The notes under the pieces: model-generated | What the model was told of the DNA's origin: nothing | The model's input: only the letters and a program-made list of their open reading frames with translations | Databases searched by the model: none | Virus record (IMG/VR): IMGVR_UViG_3300045119_000159 | Coordinates: 1-58,837 of that record | DNA length: 58,837 nucleotides | Reading direction: 5' to 3' (one strand) | From: a virus | Made by a program: the position numbers and the translations under genes | In this document: piece by piece, positions 45,400 through 54,088 of the stretch | Layout of the letters: each line of letters begins with the position of its first letter | Numbering within the stretch: position 1 is the first letter of the stretch

Positions 45400-47080
45400 G
45401 CCCATAGACTGCCGAGCCGTCCGCTGCCGGTTGCGTGATGTTGTGTAGCTGAGCCGCCGCGTCCATGCCGGTTTTGGCAATGTTTGCAGCCTGCTCTGCC
45501 TGTTGCATCCCTTGTACGACGTTACCAGCCTGAGTGCTCGCCGCGACTTTCTGCGCAACTGTGTCTTCGTCAGGCAGCCATTCGGCAGGAGCACCAGATC
45601 CTCTCACCGCATCCTGTAATCCCCTAACCCAATCGACCGCATGGCCCGTATTTGGGTCAATTTTAACCGCGCCGGCCCCAAGCCCTAATGCATTCTGAAA
45701 TTGATTTACTTTATTTTTTTCAATTGCATCTTGTAATGGGTTGGAAAACTTGAACTCTAGATCCTGCCCCGACAAAACTTTGGGCCAGTCCTCCATCCCG
45801 CCAAACAAGCCGATGTCCTTCAGAACCTCGAATATCTCGGAGAGCGTCATGTCGATGCCGTTTTCCCACGGCTCGAACAACGGGATGTTCGCCCTAATAA
45901 ACTCTTCTACGAGCTGCGCGGTCTCGAATGCCGTCTTGGCCTGCTGCGGCAGGGTCAGCTTGGTCAGGTACCACGTATCCCTGAGAGCCAGAGTCGTGCG
46001 GTTGATCAGGTCGATGCCGATCGCCGGCTTGATATCGCCGGGCAACAGCGGCTCGATCGACGGCCCGGCGCGCTCGTCGTATTCCCTGTCAACCCAGGTA
46101 ATCTGCCCGGCCCCGAGGTTGACGGCCCCCTTGATCGCCGCCTGAGTCACCTTCATCGGCGGGTCCAATGTCTTCTCACCAGCTTCCAGCAACACCAGTG
46201 CCATCGTCTGCATGCCGCGCCCATCCGATAGCCCGGTCATCGCAGCAGGCGAATAACCGTACTGACTCCCCGATAATGTGGCCCAGCGGTCGATGATGTA
46301 GCGGAACCGATTGGATGGCCGTTCGCTCAACAGCATCTTATGTTCGCTATCGTAATAGACAGAAACATAAGTCAGCTTTTGCCCTGGTTGTTTTTTGTTA
46401 TATTCGTACTCATCCGCCAGCATCATCGTGTGGCAGAGCTTGAATTCCTTGTCTGGCTCTTTGTCTAACGCGGTGATTATGCTACTATGCAATGTGGCGT
46501 CGGGAAACTTCTTCTTGATATGCCGCGCCGACGCCTTGAACCGGCGGGACATGAAATCCTGGGCAATCCCATCCGCGTCATCGAGCCATGCGCAATCCCT
46601 GAGATGCCAGCAGCGCTCCATGAGCCGCTGTTTGCCGTCATTCCCTCGCGATGCCTCGATGGTCTTGACAGCGTTGCCGAACGTCACCTCATCGTGGTCG
46701 GCTTCCTTTTCTGCTCTGACAAACCCGGTTCTTGCCTGATACATCGCCGAGCGCATCAGGTTGTTGGCGTAATCGAGCGTCCGAGCGACCTGTTTGTCCT
46801 CGTTCACCCGGTCGTCCTGATGCGCCAGCCGGAACCATTGCTGGCCCCTCGGACGCAGCATCGCCGCCCTGGCATTCCCCAGATCGCGCCGGCATCTCAA
46901 GGGTTCGGAATCGAACAGGTCGATGGCGAACTCTTCACCAAGAGCGCGCTGAAGCGTGAAATCCGCCCGCTCGGGATAGAAATTGAGCGCGAGTTCCTGA
47001 TTCAGCGAGTCAAGATTGCCCTTGAGGCCAAACAGCTTCTCCTCGCGCTTGGCAAGTTCCCGCGCGTTGTCATCGGCCAT
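45392..47080 (-). CDS. Portal (head-to-tail connector, T7 gp8-like)
   Basis: 562 residues, normal for the podovirus head-to-tail connecting family. Visible are the N-terminal helices (REEKLFGLKGNLDSLNQELA), wing and stem signatures (ARAAMLRPRGQQWFRL; QYGYSPAAMTGLSDGRGMQT), the acidic EDWPKVLSGQDLEFKF segment and a Gln/Ala-rich C-terminal tail (QAGNVVQGMQQAEQAANIAK). It forms the 12-subunit ring through which DNA enters and leaves the head. It follows a proline-rich 176-residue protein and precedes the HNH insert. Confidence 0.92.
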   Translation of the reverse strand: MADDNARELAKREEKLFGLKGNLDSLNQELALNFYPERADFTLQRALGEEFAIDLFDSEPLRCRRDLGNARAAMLRPRGQQWFRLAHQDDRVNEDKQVARTLDYANNLMRSAMYQARTGFVRAEKEADHDEVTFGNAVKTIEASRGNDGKQRLMERCWHLRDCAWLDDADGIAQDFMSRRFKASARHIKKKFPDATLHSSIITALDKEPDKEFKLCHTMMLADEYEYNKKQPGQKLTYVSVYYDSEHKMLLSERPSNRFRYIIDRWATLSGSQYGYSPAAMTGLSDGRGMQTMALVLLEAGEKTLDPPMKVTQAAIKGAVNLGAGQITWVDREYDERAGPSIEPLLPGDIKPAIGIDLINRTTLALRDTWYLTKLTLPQQAKTAFETAQLVEEFIRANIPLFEPWENGIDMTLSEIFEVLKDIGLFGGMEDWPKVLSGQDLEFKFSNPLQDAIEKNKVNQFQNALGLGAGAVKIDPNTGHAVDWVRGLQDAVRGSGAPAEWLPDEDTVAQKVAASTQAGNVVQGMQQAEQAANIAKTGMDAAAQLHNITQPAADGSAVYGPT

Positions 47081-47104
47081 CCAAACGATGCCCTCGGAAC
47101 AGGG

Positions 47105-47635
47105 TCAGTCCATGACTGCGAGAACGCCAGCATCGTACAGCTTCAGTTCCTCGCAGGTGGACAGCGTGTCGCCGATTCGATCGCCAAACATGATCTTGGC
47201 GTCATCGCCCCAATGCGCGCCCTCGGTCATGGCGATGCGGCGAGCGTGCATGACATCCTCCGCCGCGACCAGCATCGTGTGCGCCATGTTGCTTTGGAAG
47301 AACGGCGGCTCATTCAAATCCCGCGCCTTCAGGATAAAAATCTTCAGTGCCGGGTTGATCTCGCGGGGAGGCACAACGACCGGGGCCGCGACATGCGCGT
47401 CACGCTCCGCCGTCAGCTTGTCCATTTCCTCCTGTTCCGCCGGGGTCGGCTCCGACATGCCGCGCAACTCGGCCAGCCGCTCGGCTTGCTCAGGGGTCAG
47501 CGGTTGCGCCGCAGGAACTGCCGCCGGTTCGACAGCAGCCGGAGCCGGATCATGTACCGGAGGAACCGGAGGAACAGTGCCGGGCATCGGCGGCGGGACG
47601 GGTGGGGTGCTGGTGGTGACGGCTGCATCAGACAT
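47105..47635 (-). CDS. Proline-rich protein upstream of the portal
   Basis: 176 residues. The first 60 are Pro/Ala/Val-rich (TTSTPPVPPPMPGTVPPVPP) and probably disordered. The C-terminal 100 are helical (KIFILKARDLNEPPFFQSNM; ARRIAMTEGAHWGDDAKIMF). Position just before the portal suggests a portal-assembly or virion accessory factor. ATG 47635 lies inside the end of the previous small gene. Confidence 0.72.
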   Translation of the reverse strand: MSDAAVTTSTPPVPPPMPGTVPPVPPVHDPAPAAVEPAAVPAAQPLTPEQAERLAELRGMSEPTPAEQEEMDKLTAERDAHVAAPVVVPPREINPALKIFILKARDLNEPPFFQSNMAHTMLVAAEDVMHARRIAMTEGAHWGDDAKIMFGDRIGDTLSTCEELKLYDAGVLAVMD

Positions 47636-47807
47636 GGCTAAATCCTCTCTCCTTGGCAAAATCCCGCCGCAACTCGGCGATATCCGCAGGCGTCATGCCT
47701 GCCTCAAGCATAATTCTCTCCGGGATCGGATCGCTGGCCCCGATGCCCTCATGATCACACAGAACCCCCAGCCGGCTTCGGATGGCCGACCACCGAGAGA
47801 ACCACAT
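47628..47807 (-). CDS. Hypothetical 59-residue packaging-region protein
   Basis: Short gene with a very good ribosome-binding site (AGGAGGG) at ATG 47807. The product is mixed charge and helical (MWFSRWSAIRSRLGVLCDHE; TPADIAELRRDFAKERGF). Its stop lies 8 bp into the next gene. Function unknown. Confidence 0.65.
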   Translation of the reverse strand: MWFSRWSAIRSRLGVLCDHEGIGASDPIPERIMLEAGMTPADIAELRRDFAKERGFSHV

Positions 47808-47817
47808 GATTTCCCTC

Positions 47818-48024
47818 CTACAAAGTACCGAGTTTTGTGCTGGAATAATCGTCGGTGCCGCCCGAGAGCAACGTCGATGCCCGTCCCGATCGGGCGGCGG
47901 CTTCCGTCTGGATCTTCCTCTTCGCCGCCAGAATGGCAGGGTCTTCAAGGTCAGGGATCGGGACGACCGGGGGCGGGGGCGGCAGCTTTGGTGCCGATGG
48001 ACCACCGCCAAACAAGGCACCCAT
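47818..48024 (-). CDS. Small proline-rich virion protein
   Basis: 68 residues: a short start (MGALFGGG) and a polyproline run (PKLPPPPPVVPIPDLEDPA), then a helix (AILAAKRKIQTEAAARSGRA) and STLLSGG. This form is common next to the portal in podoviruses and probably belongs to the connector or internal core. Confidence 0.78.
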   Translation of the reverse strand: MGALFGGGPSAPKLPPPPPVVPIPDLEDPAILAAKRKIQTEAAARSGRASTLLSGGTDDYSSTKLGTL

Positions 48025-48028
48025 CGGA

Positions 48029-48433
48029 TTATGGCCCGTAACTCGCCGTCGCGAGGGTGTTGACGACCATCGTCATGCCATCGAGCTTGACGCAGAGCTT
48101 GAAGGCAGTCTTCGCCGAGTCGGTGATCGACAAGGTGAAAACCCCAGCCGAATTGGTCTGTACCTCAAGCTTGAACTTGGCGAGATAGGTAAACAGAACA
48201 TTGCCGAGCGTGCTGGCCGTCTTGACGGTCACGGCACCCGATGCAGTCGTAGCGCTGTACCCGTTGCCGACCGCGCTGTCCGACAGGAAGAGGTCAAAGA
48301 TGGCGTTGGGAATCGGCGCACCGTTGGCGTTCCTCGCCGTCATCGTGATCTCGGAGACGGTGGCCGCACCCTGCGCCACGACCCCCGTCACATAGGCAAT
48401 CCTGTCGAATTGCCGCTGTACCACGTCAACCAT
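48029..48433 (-). CDS. Ig-like virion protein
   Basis: 134 residues, beta-rich (SEITMTARNANGAPIPNAIF; GVFTLSITDSAKTAFKLCVK), matching an Ig-like/Big domain of the kind that decorates phage heads or tails. It sits between the small helical gene and the proline-rich gene near the terminase. Confidence 0.72.
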   Translation of the reverse strand: MVDVVQRQFDRIAYVTGVVAQGAATVSEITMTARNANGAPIPNAIFDLFLSDSAVGNGYSATTASGAVTVKTASTLGNVLFTYLAKFKLEVQTNSAGVFTLSITDSAKTAFKLCVKLDGMTMVVNTLATASYGP

Positions 48434-48453
48434 TTGCTATCTCCTTGCCAGTC

Positions 48454-48726
48454 TCAGCCGCTTCGCCCGTCCCGTCGCAGTTTGGCGATGCCCTTCCCCG
48501 TCTTCACAAGCTGGGTTGCCGCAGAATAAATACTCTCATTCGCGTCCAGGGCTTCCTCGGCGTGGTTTTTGAACTCGCCCGCTAGCGTTTCCGCCTCTAT
48601 CAGCAGACCCCAAAGCTCTCGGGCGCAGTCTGCCGCATCTCCGTCGCCCAGCGACGACAACCGTTCATTCGCTGCGAGTTTGCGTGCAATATAGTCCTTC
48701 GGCCACGCTACATCGTTCCAATCCAT
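48454..48726 (-). CDS. Hypothetical protein next to the terminase
   Basis: 90 residues, helical (WPKDYIARKLAANERLSSLG; GLLIEAETLAGEFKNHAEEA), ending basic (GKGIAKLRRDGRS). ATG 48726 preceded by GGAAGGG. Position just after the terminase suggests a packaging accessory, but no family is recognised. Confidence 0.7.
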   Translation of the reverse strand: MDWNDVAWPKDYIARKLAANERLSSLGDGDAADCARELWGLLIEAETLAGEFKNHAEEALDANESIYSAATQLVKTGKGIAKLRRDGRSG

Positions 48727-48768
48727 TTGCTCGCCCTTCCGCGCTAATGCCCGGCAAAGCATAACAAA

Positions 48769-50427
48769 TCAGCGACGCCGTGCGTAACGTTTAGCGCGCT
48801 CGTATCCGAGATTCGCCATAACCTGAAATCTCTCGGGCATGTGCCGCTGTGCCGCTCTCTCATCCCCGTAAGCCCACGCCATGACTACCGCATCGGCCTT
48901 GTCCGGCGATCGTCCCAGGCGCTTCCGGATCTGCTCTTTCATCTCGATCTGGATGTCCCGCTTCTCGGGAATCCGGCGCGGCATTGCCAGTTCAGCCGCC
49001 AACTCAGGGTCAGGCGGTAACGCAATCCCGGCCCCCGTCTCCGGGTCCAACGCCTCACGAAACCGCCACCAAGCTTCCGCCCGCTTGTTGGCAAACCCCT
49101 CCAAACCGTTCGCGCTCTTCAGCATCGAGCCGCTGGAGCCGAGAAACCCGACTACCGCGTCGTCGGGGAGTTGGTGTCGAAGGTGGTCGTAAGCCGAACC
49201 ACCCCATCCTCCCCCCATGTCAACGACCACCGTACATCCGTCCCGCATTGCTCCGAATACCAGCGCAGCAACCGCAGGGCCGTTGCTGGTGTCAATACCT
49301 TCCACCGACTTGACCGGAGCAAACCATCGTCCATGCCGGGCGGCAAGCACGGTTCTATCCGGTCCACCTTGCGCAACATCCACTCCCATCGATGTCATCG
49401 GCACGTCACGCGGCGGCTCGCGGAACCACCTCTGACGAGCCTTCTGTATCCAATCGCTCGGGATCACCTGCCAGGCCGCGTCCTCACGACCAGCGAGGAA
49501 GTCGCCCTTCAAGAGCTGACTTCGCAGCGGCTCTGGCAGGTTCTCCAGTGTCGCCCGGTAATCCGTCCGAGCGAGATACGGGTTGTCGTTGAGCAACGCC
49601 GGCACAAACGTCCGCGATTTCGCGGTATACTCTTCGCCCTCAACCTCGTATCGCCCCGGCCCCTCAACCCACTGCGTCTTGTTCTTCGGGAAGATGAACC
49701 AGCGCAATTCACCCGGCACCGCAACCCCCGCAAAACTCGGGTCCAGCCACGGCGCAAACCATTCAACCAGCCACTGCCCTTCCGAGCCACGCGGCGGGTT
49801 GGATGCAAAAATCACCCGACAGCGCTGATCCACATCGGTCGATCGGCACCAGCCAATCAACGAAGCCGCCTGTTCCTCCAAAAACTCGCCAGCCTCGTCA
49901 AACGCCATCAGATCCCGCGCCCGACCGGCAAATCCCCGCCAATCGTCCGGCTCCTTCATGCCGCCCAGCTTGATCGAACGCCCGCCAGCATTGTGCTCGC
50001 CGCCATTCCCCTCGTACCGCCAGCCCTCGCGCCCGATCATCTCCCACAAGCCGTTGATCAACCCGTCCAACTCAGTCGATTGCCGCCTCAGGATAAGCGC
50101 TCTCTTATGATTGAGCGCGGCACACCCCAACAGCAGAGCGCTTTTGCCGCCACCCGCCGCACCACCGTACAGCAATTCGTCCGCCGCCGAATTCAGCGCC
50201 ATCGTCTGCGGCCCCGGCAACGCCACAAACGGCAGCCTCAAAACCCCCGCCAACGCCTTGACGATGCCCGCCCGCTGATCCTCCGGCAGCCTCGCCAGAT
50301 CACCCTCAATCGTCTTTAGCTGCTCCGTTATCGGGAGTGCCTTAAACTCTTGCAGCGCATCCAACCCCACCTCGTTCCTGTTTCGCGGCGACGGATCTAC
50401 CAGCGCCGCCAGCAGAGAGGTCAGCAC
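48769..50427 (-). CDS. terL: Terminase large subunit
   Basis: 552 residues. N-terminal ATPase with Walker A (GGAAGGGKS, residues 88-96), Walker B (LMAFDEA, 173-179) and a following motif III-like SNPPRG region; C-terminal nuclease with metal-binding Asp350 in MGVDVAQGGPDRT, VVDMGGGWGGSAYDHL and the late DKADAVVMAWAYGDERA. It powers DNA into the procapsid and cuts it. The GTG start at 50427 follows the spike gene end by 19 bp. The small subunit gene lies 3.6 kb upstream, separated by the spike gene. Confidence 0.95.
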   Translation of the reverse strand: MLTSLLAALVDPSPRNRNEVGLDALQEFKALPITEQLKTIEGDLARLPEDQRAGIVKALAGVLRLPFVALPGPQTMALNSAADELLYGGAAGGGKSALLLGCAALNHKRALILRRQSTELDGLINGLWEMIGREGWRYEGNGGEHNAGGRSIKLGGMKEPDDWRGFAGRARDLMAFDEAGEFLEEQAASLIGWCRSTDVDQRCRVIFASNPPRGSEGQWLVEWFAPWLDPSFAGVAVPGELRWFIFPKNKTQWVEGPGRYEVEGEEYTAKSRTFVPALLNDNPYLARTDYRATLENLPEPLRSQLLKGDFLAGREDAAWQVIPSDWIQKARQRWFREPPRDVPMTSMGVDVAQGGPDRTVLAARHGRWFAPVKSVEGIDTSNGPAVAALVFGAMRDGCTVVVDMGGGWGGSAYDHLRHQLPDDAVVGFLGSSGSMLKSANGLEGFANKRAEAWWRFREALDPETGAGIALPPDPELAAELAMPRRIPEKRDIQIEMKEQIRKRLGRSPDKADAVVMAWAYGDERAAQRHMPERFQVMANLGYERAKRYARRR

Positions 50428-50446
50428 TCAGGGTATCCCGATGTCA

Positions 50447-53239
50447 TCAGAACGTGTACCCGATGCTACAGACATGGGCAGCAGACGCCGCCCCAGCCGA
50501 CGTTTGTAGCTGAACACTTATAGCGTCTGTGGGAGCGACAGGGATGCCGGAGAGCGCCACAATCCAGATAGGTCCGGTGCTCTGACTAGCTCCGGTAATT
50601 ACTCCGCTAAGAGGTCGCGCGATCGAACTCTGGAAAATTGTGTAGGTGTAGGTTTCGCTCCCACTCGGTGCTGCCGAGCTTTGGCAGGTTAAATATTGGA
50701 TGAAGCCGACAAACGGAACCTCGAACGCCAGCGCCGTGCTGCTGCCGAGGGTCGATATACCGCTTGGCCCGAGATATACCGTCGTGGCTGCCGGGACTAA
50801 ATTAGGACCGCTCGACGCGCTGATTATCTGCGTCCCGTGCGGGACCGACATCCTGACGGGGCGGGTTGTTCCAGGGTTGGACCCGACCGCTACATCAAAC
50901 TCGTCTTGAAAACCTGGAATGCACGGCGTCACCGACGCGGTTGCCGGAGGCGGCGGCGCTATATAAGAACAAATTATTTGATTATTCGGGTCGTTGAAGT
51001 TTGTGACGCCCCTTAACTTGATAAGGTTGAAGCCGCCATCCCATGATTGATTGAGGTTGGGACCATTTATATCGGTGTAATAAGCGTCGATGACGGTCCC
51101 GGCCTCGGCGAACCCGTTGGGAGCATCGCCGATCTGGACGCCACCTTGCTCGAAGGCAGGGCCGACATTCCAATCTGCATAAGTTCCCGAACCCAAGATG
51201 GTGTCTATATTCGCGACCAACACGCCGGTAGAAACGTTATATGAAGTGACGACGCCGCTCATAAAATTGCCGCCGTTGGCTTGCTCCCGTAATTGCACGA
51301 AGCCGCCAGCCTTGAAGCCCATCCCGGTCGGCACGGTAAACGACTTGCTGCCAGTACCGACCGCCAGCGATGTTGAAGACGTTACATTTGGCAACACATA
51401 CATGATGGAGTTGTACAGCATCACGGCCTGACCGCCAGGGCCGCGGGAGAGAACCTGATAGGCGTCGCCGCCGGAGATCAGGGTGCCATGCCCAACAAAC
51501 CCCTGCCCGGCGAGACTCTCGCTGATCAGGCCGTATTTGGGCCAGAACACGTCAGAGCTGCCGACGTAGCCACCACCGAACAACTCGGCCTGGCTGAACT
51601 TAACGTTGCCGCTCGGGCCGACCTTGACGTTAGCTCCGGTTCCATTCGGTTGGGCCATCGTGATAGGCGGGCCGGGCCAGCCGATCAGCATGTCGCCCAA
51701 ACGGGAATCGGTTGGCCCATTAAAAAACAGACTGCCGCCGCCGATGCCGCCGGGCATGTCGGGATCGCCACGCTGGTTGCAACGGATCAGCTGCGTGCCG
51801 CCAAGATTGCGCACGATCCCATCGACGTCATTGGCAGCAACCAGCCAGCCAAAGGCATTGTGCTGCTCCCAGCACCAGCCCCGAGTATTAAAGATATCGA
51901 CATTCTGCAGCGTTATGCCTTGCGCGTAGCTGTAGAATCCCCGCCCGTTCGGGTTCGCCGTGTTGTTAGGCGCGTTGCCATCCAGGGTAATATCGCGCAG
52001 GCTGAGCCGCCACGGGCCACCGGCTGCCGTGCCGTCATTGACCCCAGTGTTGATCAACTGAGTGATATGCCAGTTGGCGAACGGCCCGGCCGCGCCCGAG
52101 CCGCGCAGAACGTTGACGACGAGCTGCTTCGTTCCGGCATTGTATGAAGTCACCGTGCCGGTCAGCCAATTGACCGCGCCGGCACCGCCATTGGACACGA
52201 CAGCCTGAATCCATGCTCCGGGGTTGAACGTGTTGACGGGTGCCGCTTCGAGTATGAAGACCACCGACAGAGGGCCGCCGGAAAGCGCCGGAGGCGCAGG
52301 AGGGCCGCTATAAACCGTCGCCGGGATCGAGACCGATGAGGTGCTGTCCGCCGCGACAACCAGGTTGGCGACACCATCGGTTCGCAACACATCTGTCGGC
52401 GAGTTGTTACACAATTTCAGCCGCGACACCTGTTTCGAGGTGCCCGCCAGCGTAACCAGATTCTTCAGCGTAATCCCCGTTGAACACCCAACGACCGAGG
52501 TTCCGACCAAACTGATCGTCGCCCCGCCGATGCTGCTCGCCCAGGCGATCGCCGCGTTCGTGCATGCCGTGTCGTCCGTCGCGCCATCAACCCGACAACC
52601 CCACATCCGGGTGTCGTAGATGCCATCGTGCGTCGGCTCCAACCGCCAGCGCCCGGTGCCCGGTGCGGCGTTCGGCACCACACAGGAACCCCCATCGTCT
52701 ACGCACGCCGAGGCACCGTCCCAGTAATATAGAGTCGCGGGTGAATCCCCTGCCGAGGTGTATGCAGTCCGCAACACTGCGGTATAAGCACCCGCCGCCA
52801 GAGCCTTCAGGGAAGCGTGGTTAGGTGTTGCCGGCATCCCGTTGACGGTGCCAGTCGGGATGTTGATGCCGTTTACCCGAAACAGGATCGTTCCGGCGTT
52901 GCTCGCCCCGCCGAAGCTGTCCAGCGAAAAAACCCCGTTGCCCGAGCCATCGTGCCCAAGGCAAAGCGCACTGTAAGGCCCCAATGTGCTGGCCGTGTTC
53001 GAGCATACGCCCGGCCCAAAATGATCGGTGATCCCAAACGGGCTCAGTCCCAAACCCGAGACCGAGTCGCCAAAAACCCCGTTCCTCGAAGCGTCCTGAA
53101 TCAGCCCGTTCGAGTCGAACCGGGGCACGTGGTAGGGAACCATCGTGCCAGACTGGAAAACAGGAATGCCCTGCCCGAATGCCAGCGACGGCAAGGCAAG
53201 CGCCAAGGCCGCCGACAGCGCATAGCGGTGCAGGGTCAT
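50447..53239 (-). CDS. Tailspike with signal peptide (930 residues)
   Basis: Signal peptide (MTLHRYALSAALALALPSLA, then FGQG), a short N-terminal domain, and from about residue 210 a pectate-lyase-like right-handed beta-helix entry (WGCRVDGATDDTACTNAAIA, the usual G-DG-TDDT-A signature). The C-terminal part is beta-rich with a jelly-roll-like end (GPIWIVALSGIPVAPTDAIS). Fourteen cysteines are seen. Tailspikes bind and often cleave host surface glycan. The signal peptide and even cysteine count set it apart from standard spikes. It lies between the small and large terminase genes. Confidence 0.8.
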   Translation of the reverse strand: MTLHRYALSAALALALPSLAFGQGIPVFQSGTMVPYHVPRFDSNGLIQDASRNGVFGDSVSGLGLSPFGITDHFGPGVCSNTASTLGPYSALCLGHDGSGNGVFSLDSFGGASNAGTILFRVNGINIPTGTVNGMPATPNHASLKALAAGAYTAVLRTAYTSAGDSPATLYYWDGASACVDDGGSCVVPNAAPGTGRWRLEPTHDGIYDTRMWGCRVDGATDDTACTNAAIAWASSIGGATISLVGTSVVGCSTGITLKNLVTLAGTSKQVSRLKLCNNSPTDVLRTDGVANLVVAADSTSSVSIPATVYSGPPAPPALSGGPLSVVFILEAAPVNTFNPGAWIQAVVSNGGAGAVNWLTGTVTSYNAGTKQLVVNVLRGSGAAGPFANWHITQLINTGVNDGTAAGGPWRLSLRDITLDGNAPNNTANPNGRGFYSYAQGITLQNVDIFNTRGWCWEQHNAFGWLVAANDVDGIVRNLGGTQLIRCNQRGDPDMPGGIGGGSLFFNGPTDSRLGDMLIGWPGPPITMAQPNGTGANVKVGPSGNVKFSQAELFGGGYVGSSDVFWPKYGLISESLAGQGFVGHGTLISGGDAYQVLSRGPGGQAVMLYNSIMYVLPNVTSSTSLAVGTGSKSFTVPTGMGFKAGGFVQLREQANGGNFMSGVVTSYNVSTGVLVANIDTILGSGTYADWNVGPAFEQGGVQIGDAPNGFAEAGTVIDAYYTDINGPNLNQSWDGGFNLIKLRGVTNFNDPNNQIICSYIAPPPPATASVTPCIPGFQDEFDVAVGSNPGTTRPVRMSVPHGTQIISASSGPNLVPAATTVYLGPSGISTLGSSTALAFEVPFVGFIQYLTCQSSAAPSGSETYTYTIFQSSIARPLSGVITGASQSTGPIWIVALSGIPVAPTDAISVQLQTSAGAASAAHVCSIGYTF

Positions 53240-53255
53240 TGAGCCTCGCGTGTGT

Positions 53256-53384
53256 CTACGTCATCACGAACAGCATGATCAGGAAATCGGCCAGGACCGC
53301 CAGCGCATGCGGCAGGGCAACCGATATCTCGGTAGCGCGCGGACCCTCACGGCGGATCGGGAAATAGGTGTCGGAGGCAGGCAT
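53256..53384 (-). CDS. Small membrane-anchored protein
   Basis: 42 residues from ATG 53384, with GAGG about 8 nt upstream. One C-terminal hydrophobic helix (ALPHALAVLADFLIMLFVM) follows a charged N-terminus. It lies just upstream of the spike gene in the same direction. Function unknown. Confidence 0.5.
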   Translation of the reverse strand: MPASDTYFPIRREGPRATEISVALPHALAVLADFLIMLFVMT

Positions 53385-53651
53385 TCGTGCGCCTCGCGTC
53401 TGGTAGGTGCGGCGGTCGGCATCGTTAACACACAATGCCTTTAGACGCCGCCGCTCGCCTTGTGAGGTGGGCTCCTGGAAATCGGATGGCGGATGTCCTA
53501 TCCGCCGCAAAACTCACGAAACGCAGCGCAAAGCCTAGCGATCCTGAAAGCTCGGTGTTCGCGACCCATCCTCTGGCCCATCCACCTGCTGCGGAAACAT
53601 GTTTTGGTTGATGTTAAGACTTGTAAAGTCTTGACGACTACTCACATTCAA
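53385..53651. promoter_or_regulatory. Divergent intergenic region with TAAGACTT inverted repeat
   Basis: 267 bp between the minus-strand small membrane gene and the plus-strand zinc-knuckle gene. It holds an inverted repeat at 53613-53635 with arms GTTAAGACTT and AAGTCTTGAC separated by 3 bp. The same TAAGACTT box recurs three times after the zinc-knuckle gene. On the minus strand, TTTACA-N17-AAACAT could be a weak promoter for the spike and terminase operon. No gene is seen inside. Confidence 0.55.
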
Positions 53652-54047
53652 ATGATGATCAGATGCGCCAAATGCGGGGAGGATCACCACCTTGCGTGGC
53701 AATGCCGTTATGCGCCCGAAATCGCCGCTCGTAAGCTCGCGCAGCTTCAAGGCAAGACGATGGTTCGAGAGCCGGCCGCTTCGTTACCCTCTCGTCGGAC
53801 AGAACCAGAGGCAGGAAAGCCCTCTGACTCCCGGCCAGTTGCGCAGAGGGCTCGAAGGGCTCAAAATGCTCGCCTTCAAGAGCCCGCCAACCAGCAAACC
53901 CTCTCTGCAGAGGGAGTGGCGTCTTTACGGGCCAACGTGGTTGAGACCAAGAGCGTGGGAGCATTTAATCGCGCGGCGTACCAAAAAGCCTACATGAAAA
54001 CGTACATGCCGAAATGGCGCGCCAGACAGAAGGCTGCTAAGACTTAG
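53652..54047 (+). CDS. Zinc-knuckle protein (CCHC) with basic tail
   Basis: 131 residues from ATG 53652 (or 53655). A classic CX2CX4HX4C zinc knuckle (CAKCGEDHHLAWQC) near the N-terminus is followed by Arg/Ala-rich helices, and the C-terminus is rich in Tyr/Lys/Arg (KAYMKTYMPKWRARQKAAK). Zinc knuckles bind single-stranded nucleic acid. It stands alone on the plus strand next to the terminase small subunit, flanked by TAAGACTT boxes, which suggests a regulator of packaging or late genes that controls itself; that is inference. Confidence 0.75.
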   Translation: MMIRCAKCGEDHHLAWQCRYAPEIAARKLAQLQGKTMVREPAASLPSRRTEPEAGKPSDSRPVAQRARRAQNARLQEPANQQTLSAEGVASLRANVVETKSVGAFNRAAYQKAYMKTYMPKWRARQKAAKT

Positions 54048-54088
54048 CAACGTGCTAAGACTTAACAGGATGCTAAGACTTATCCTTC
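54035..54088. repeat. Three 18-bp direct repeats with TGCTAAGACTTA cores
   Basis: TGCTAAGACTTA occurs at 54035, 54053 and 54071, an exact 18-bp period. The core GCTAAG-A-CTTAGC is palindromic in the first copy. The array spans the stop codons of the two convergent genes (plus-strand zinc-knuckle and minus-strand terminase small subunit), so the boxes also encode the protein ends. They match the boxes in the inverted repeat at 53613-53635. Likely binding sites for a regulator or replication-type protein. Confidence 0.7.

Noticed and set aside
46487-47641. 384-codon plus-strand frame opposite the portal
   Set aside because: Antisense to the recognisable portal; no ribosome-binding site or fold.
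49171-50319. 382-codon plus-strand frame opposite the terminase
   Set aside because: Antisense to the large terminase with intact ATPase and nuclease motifs.
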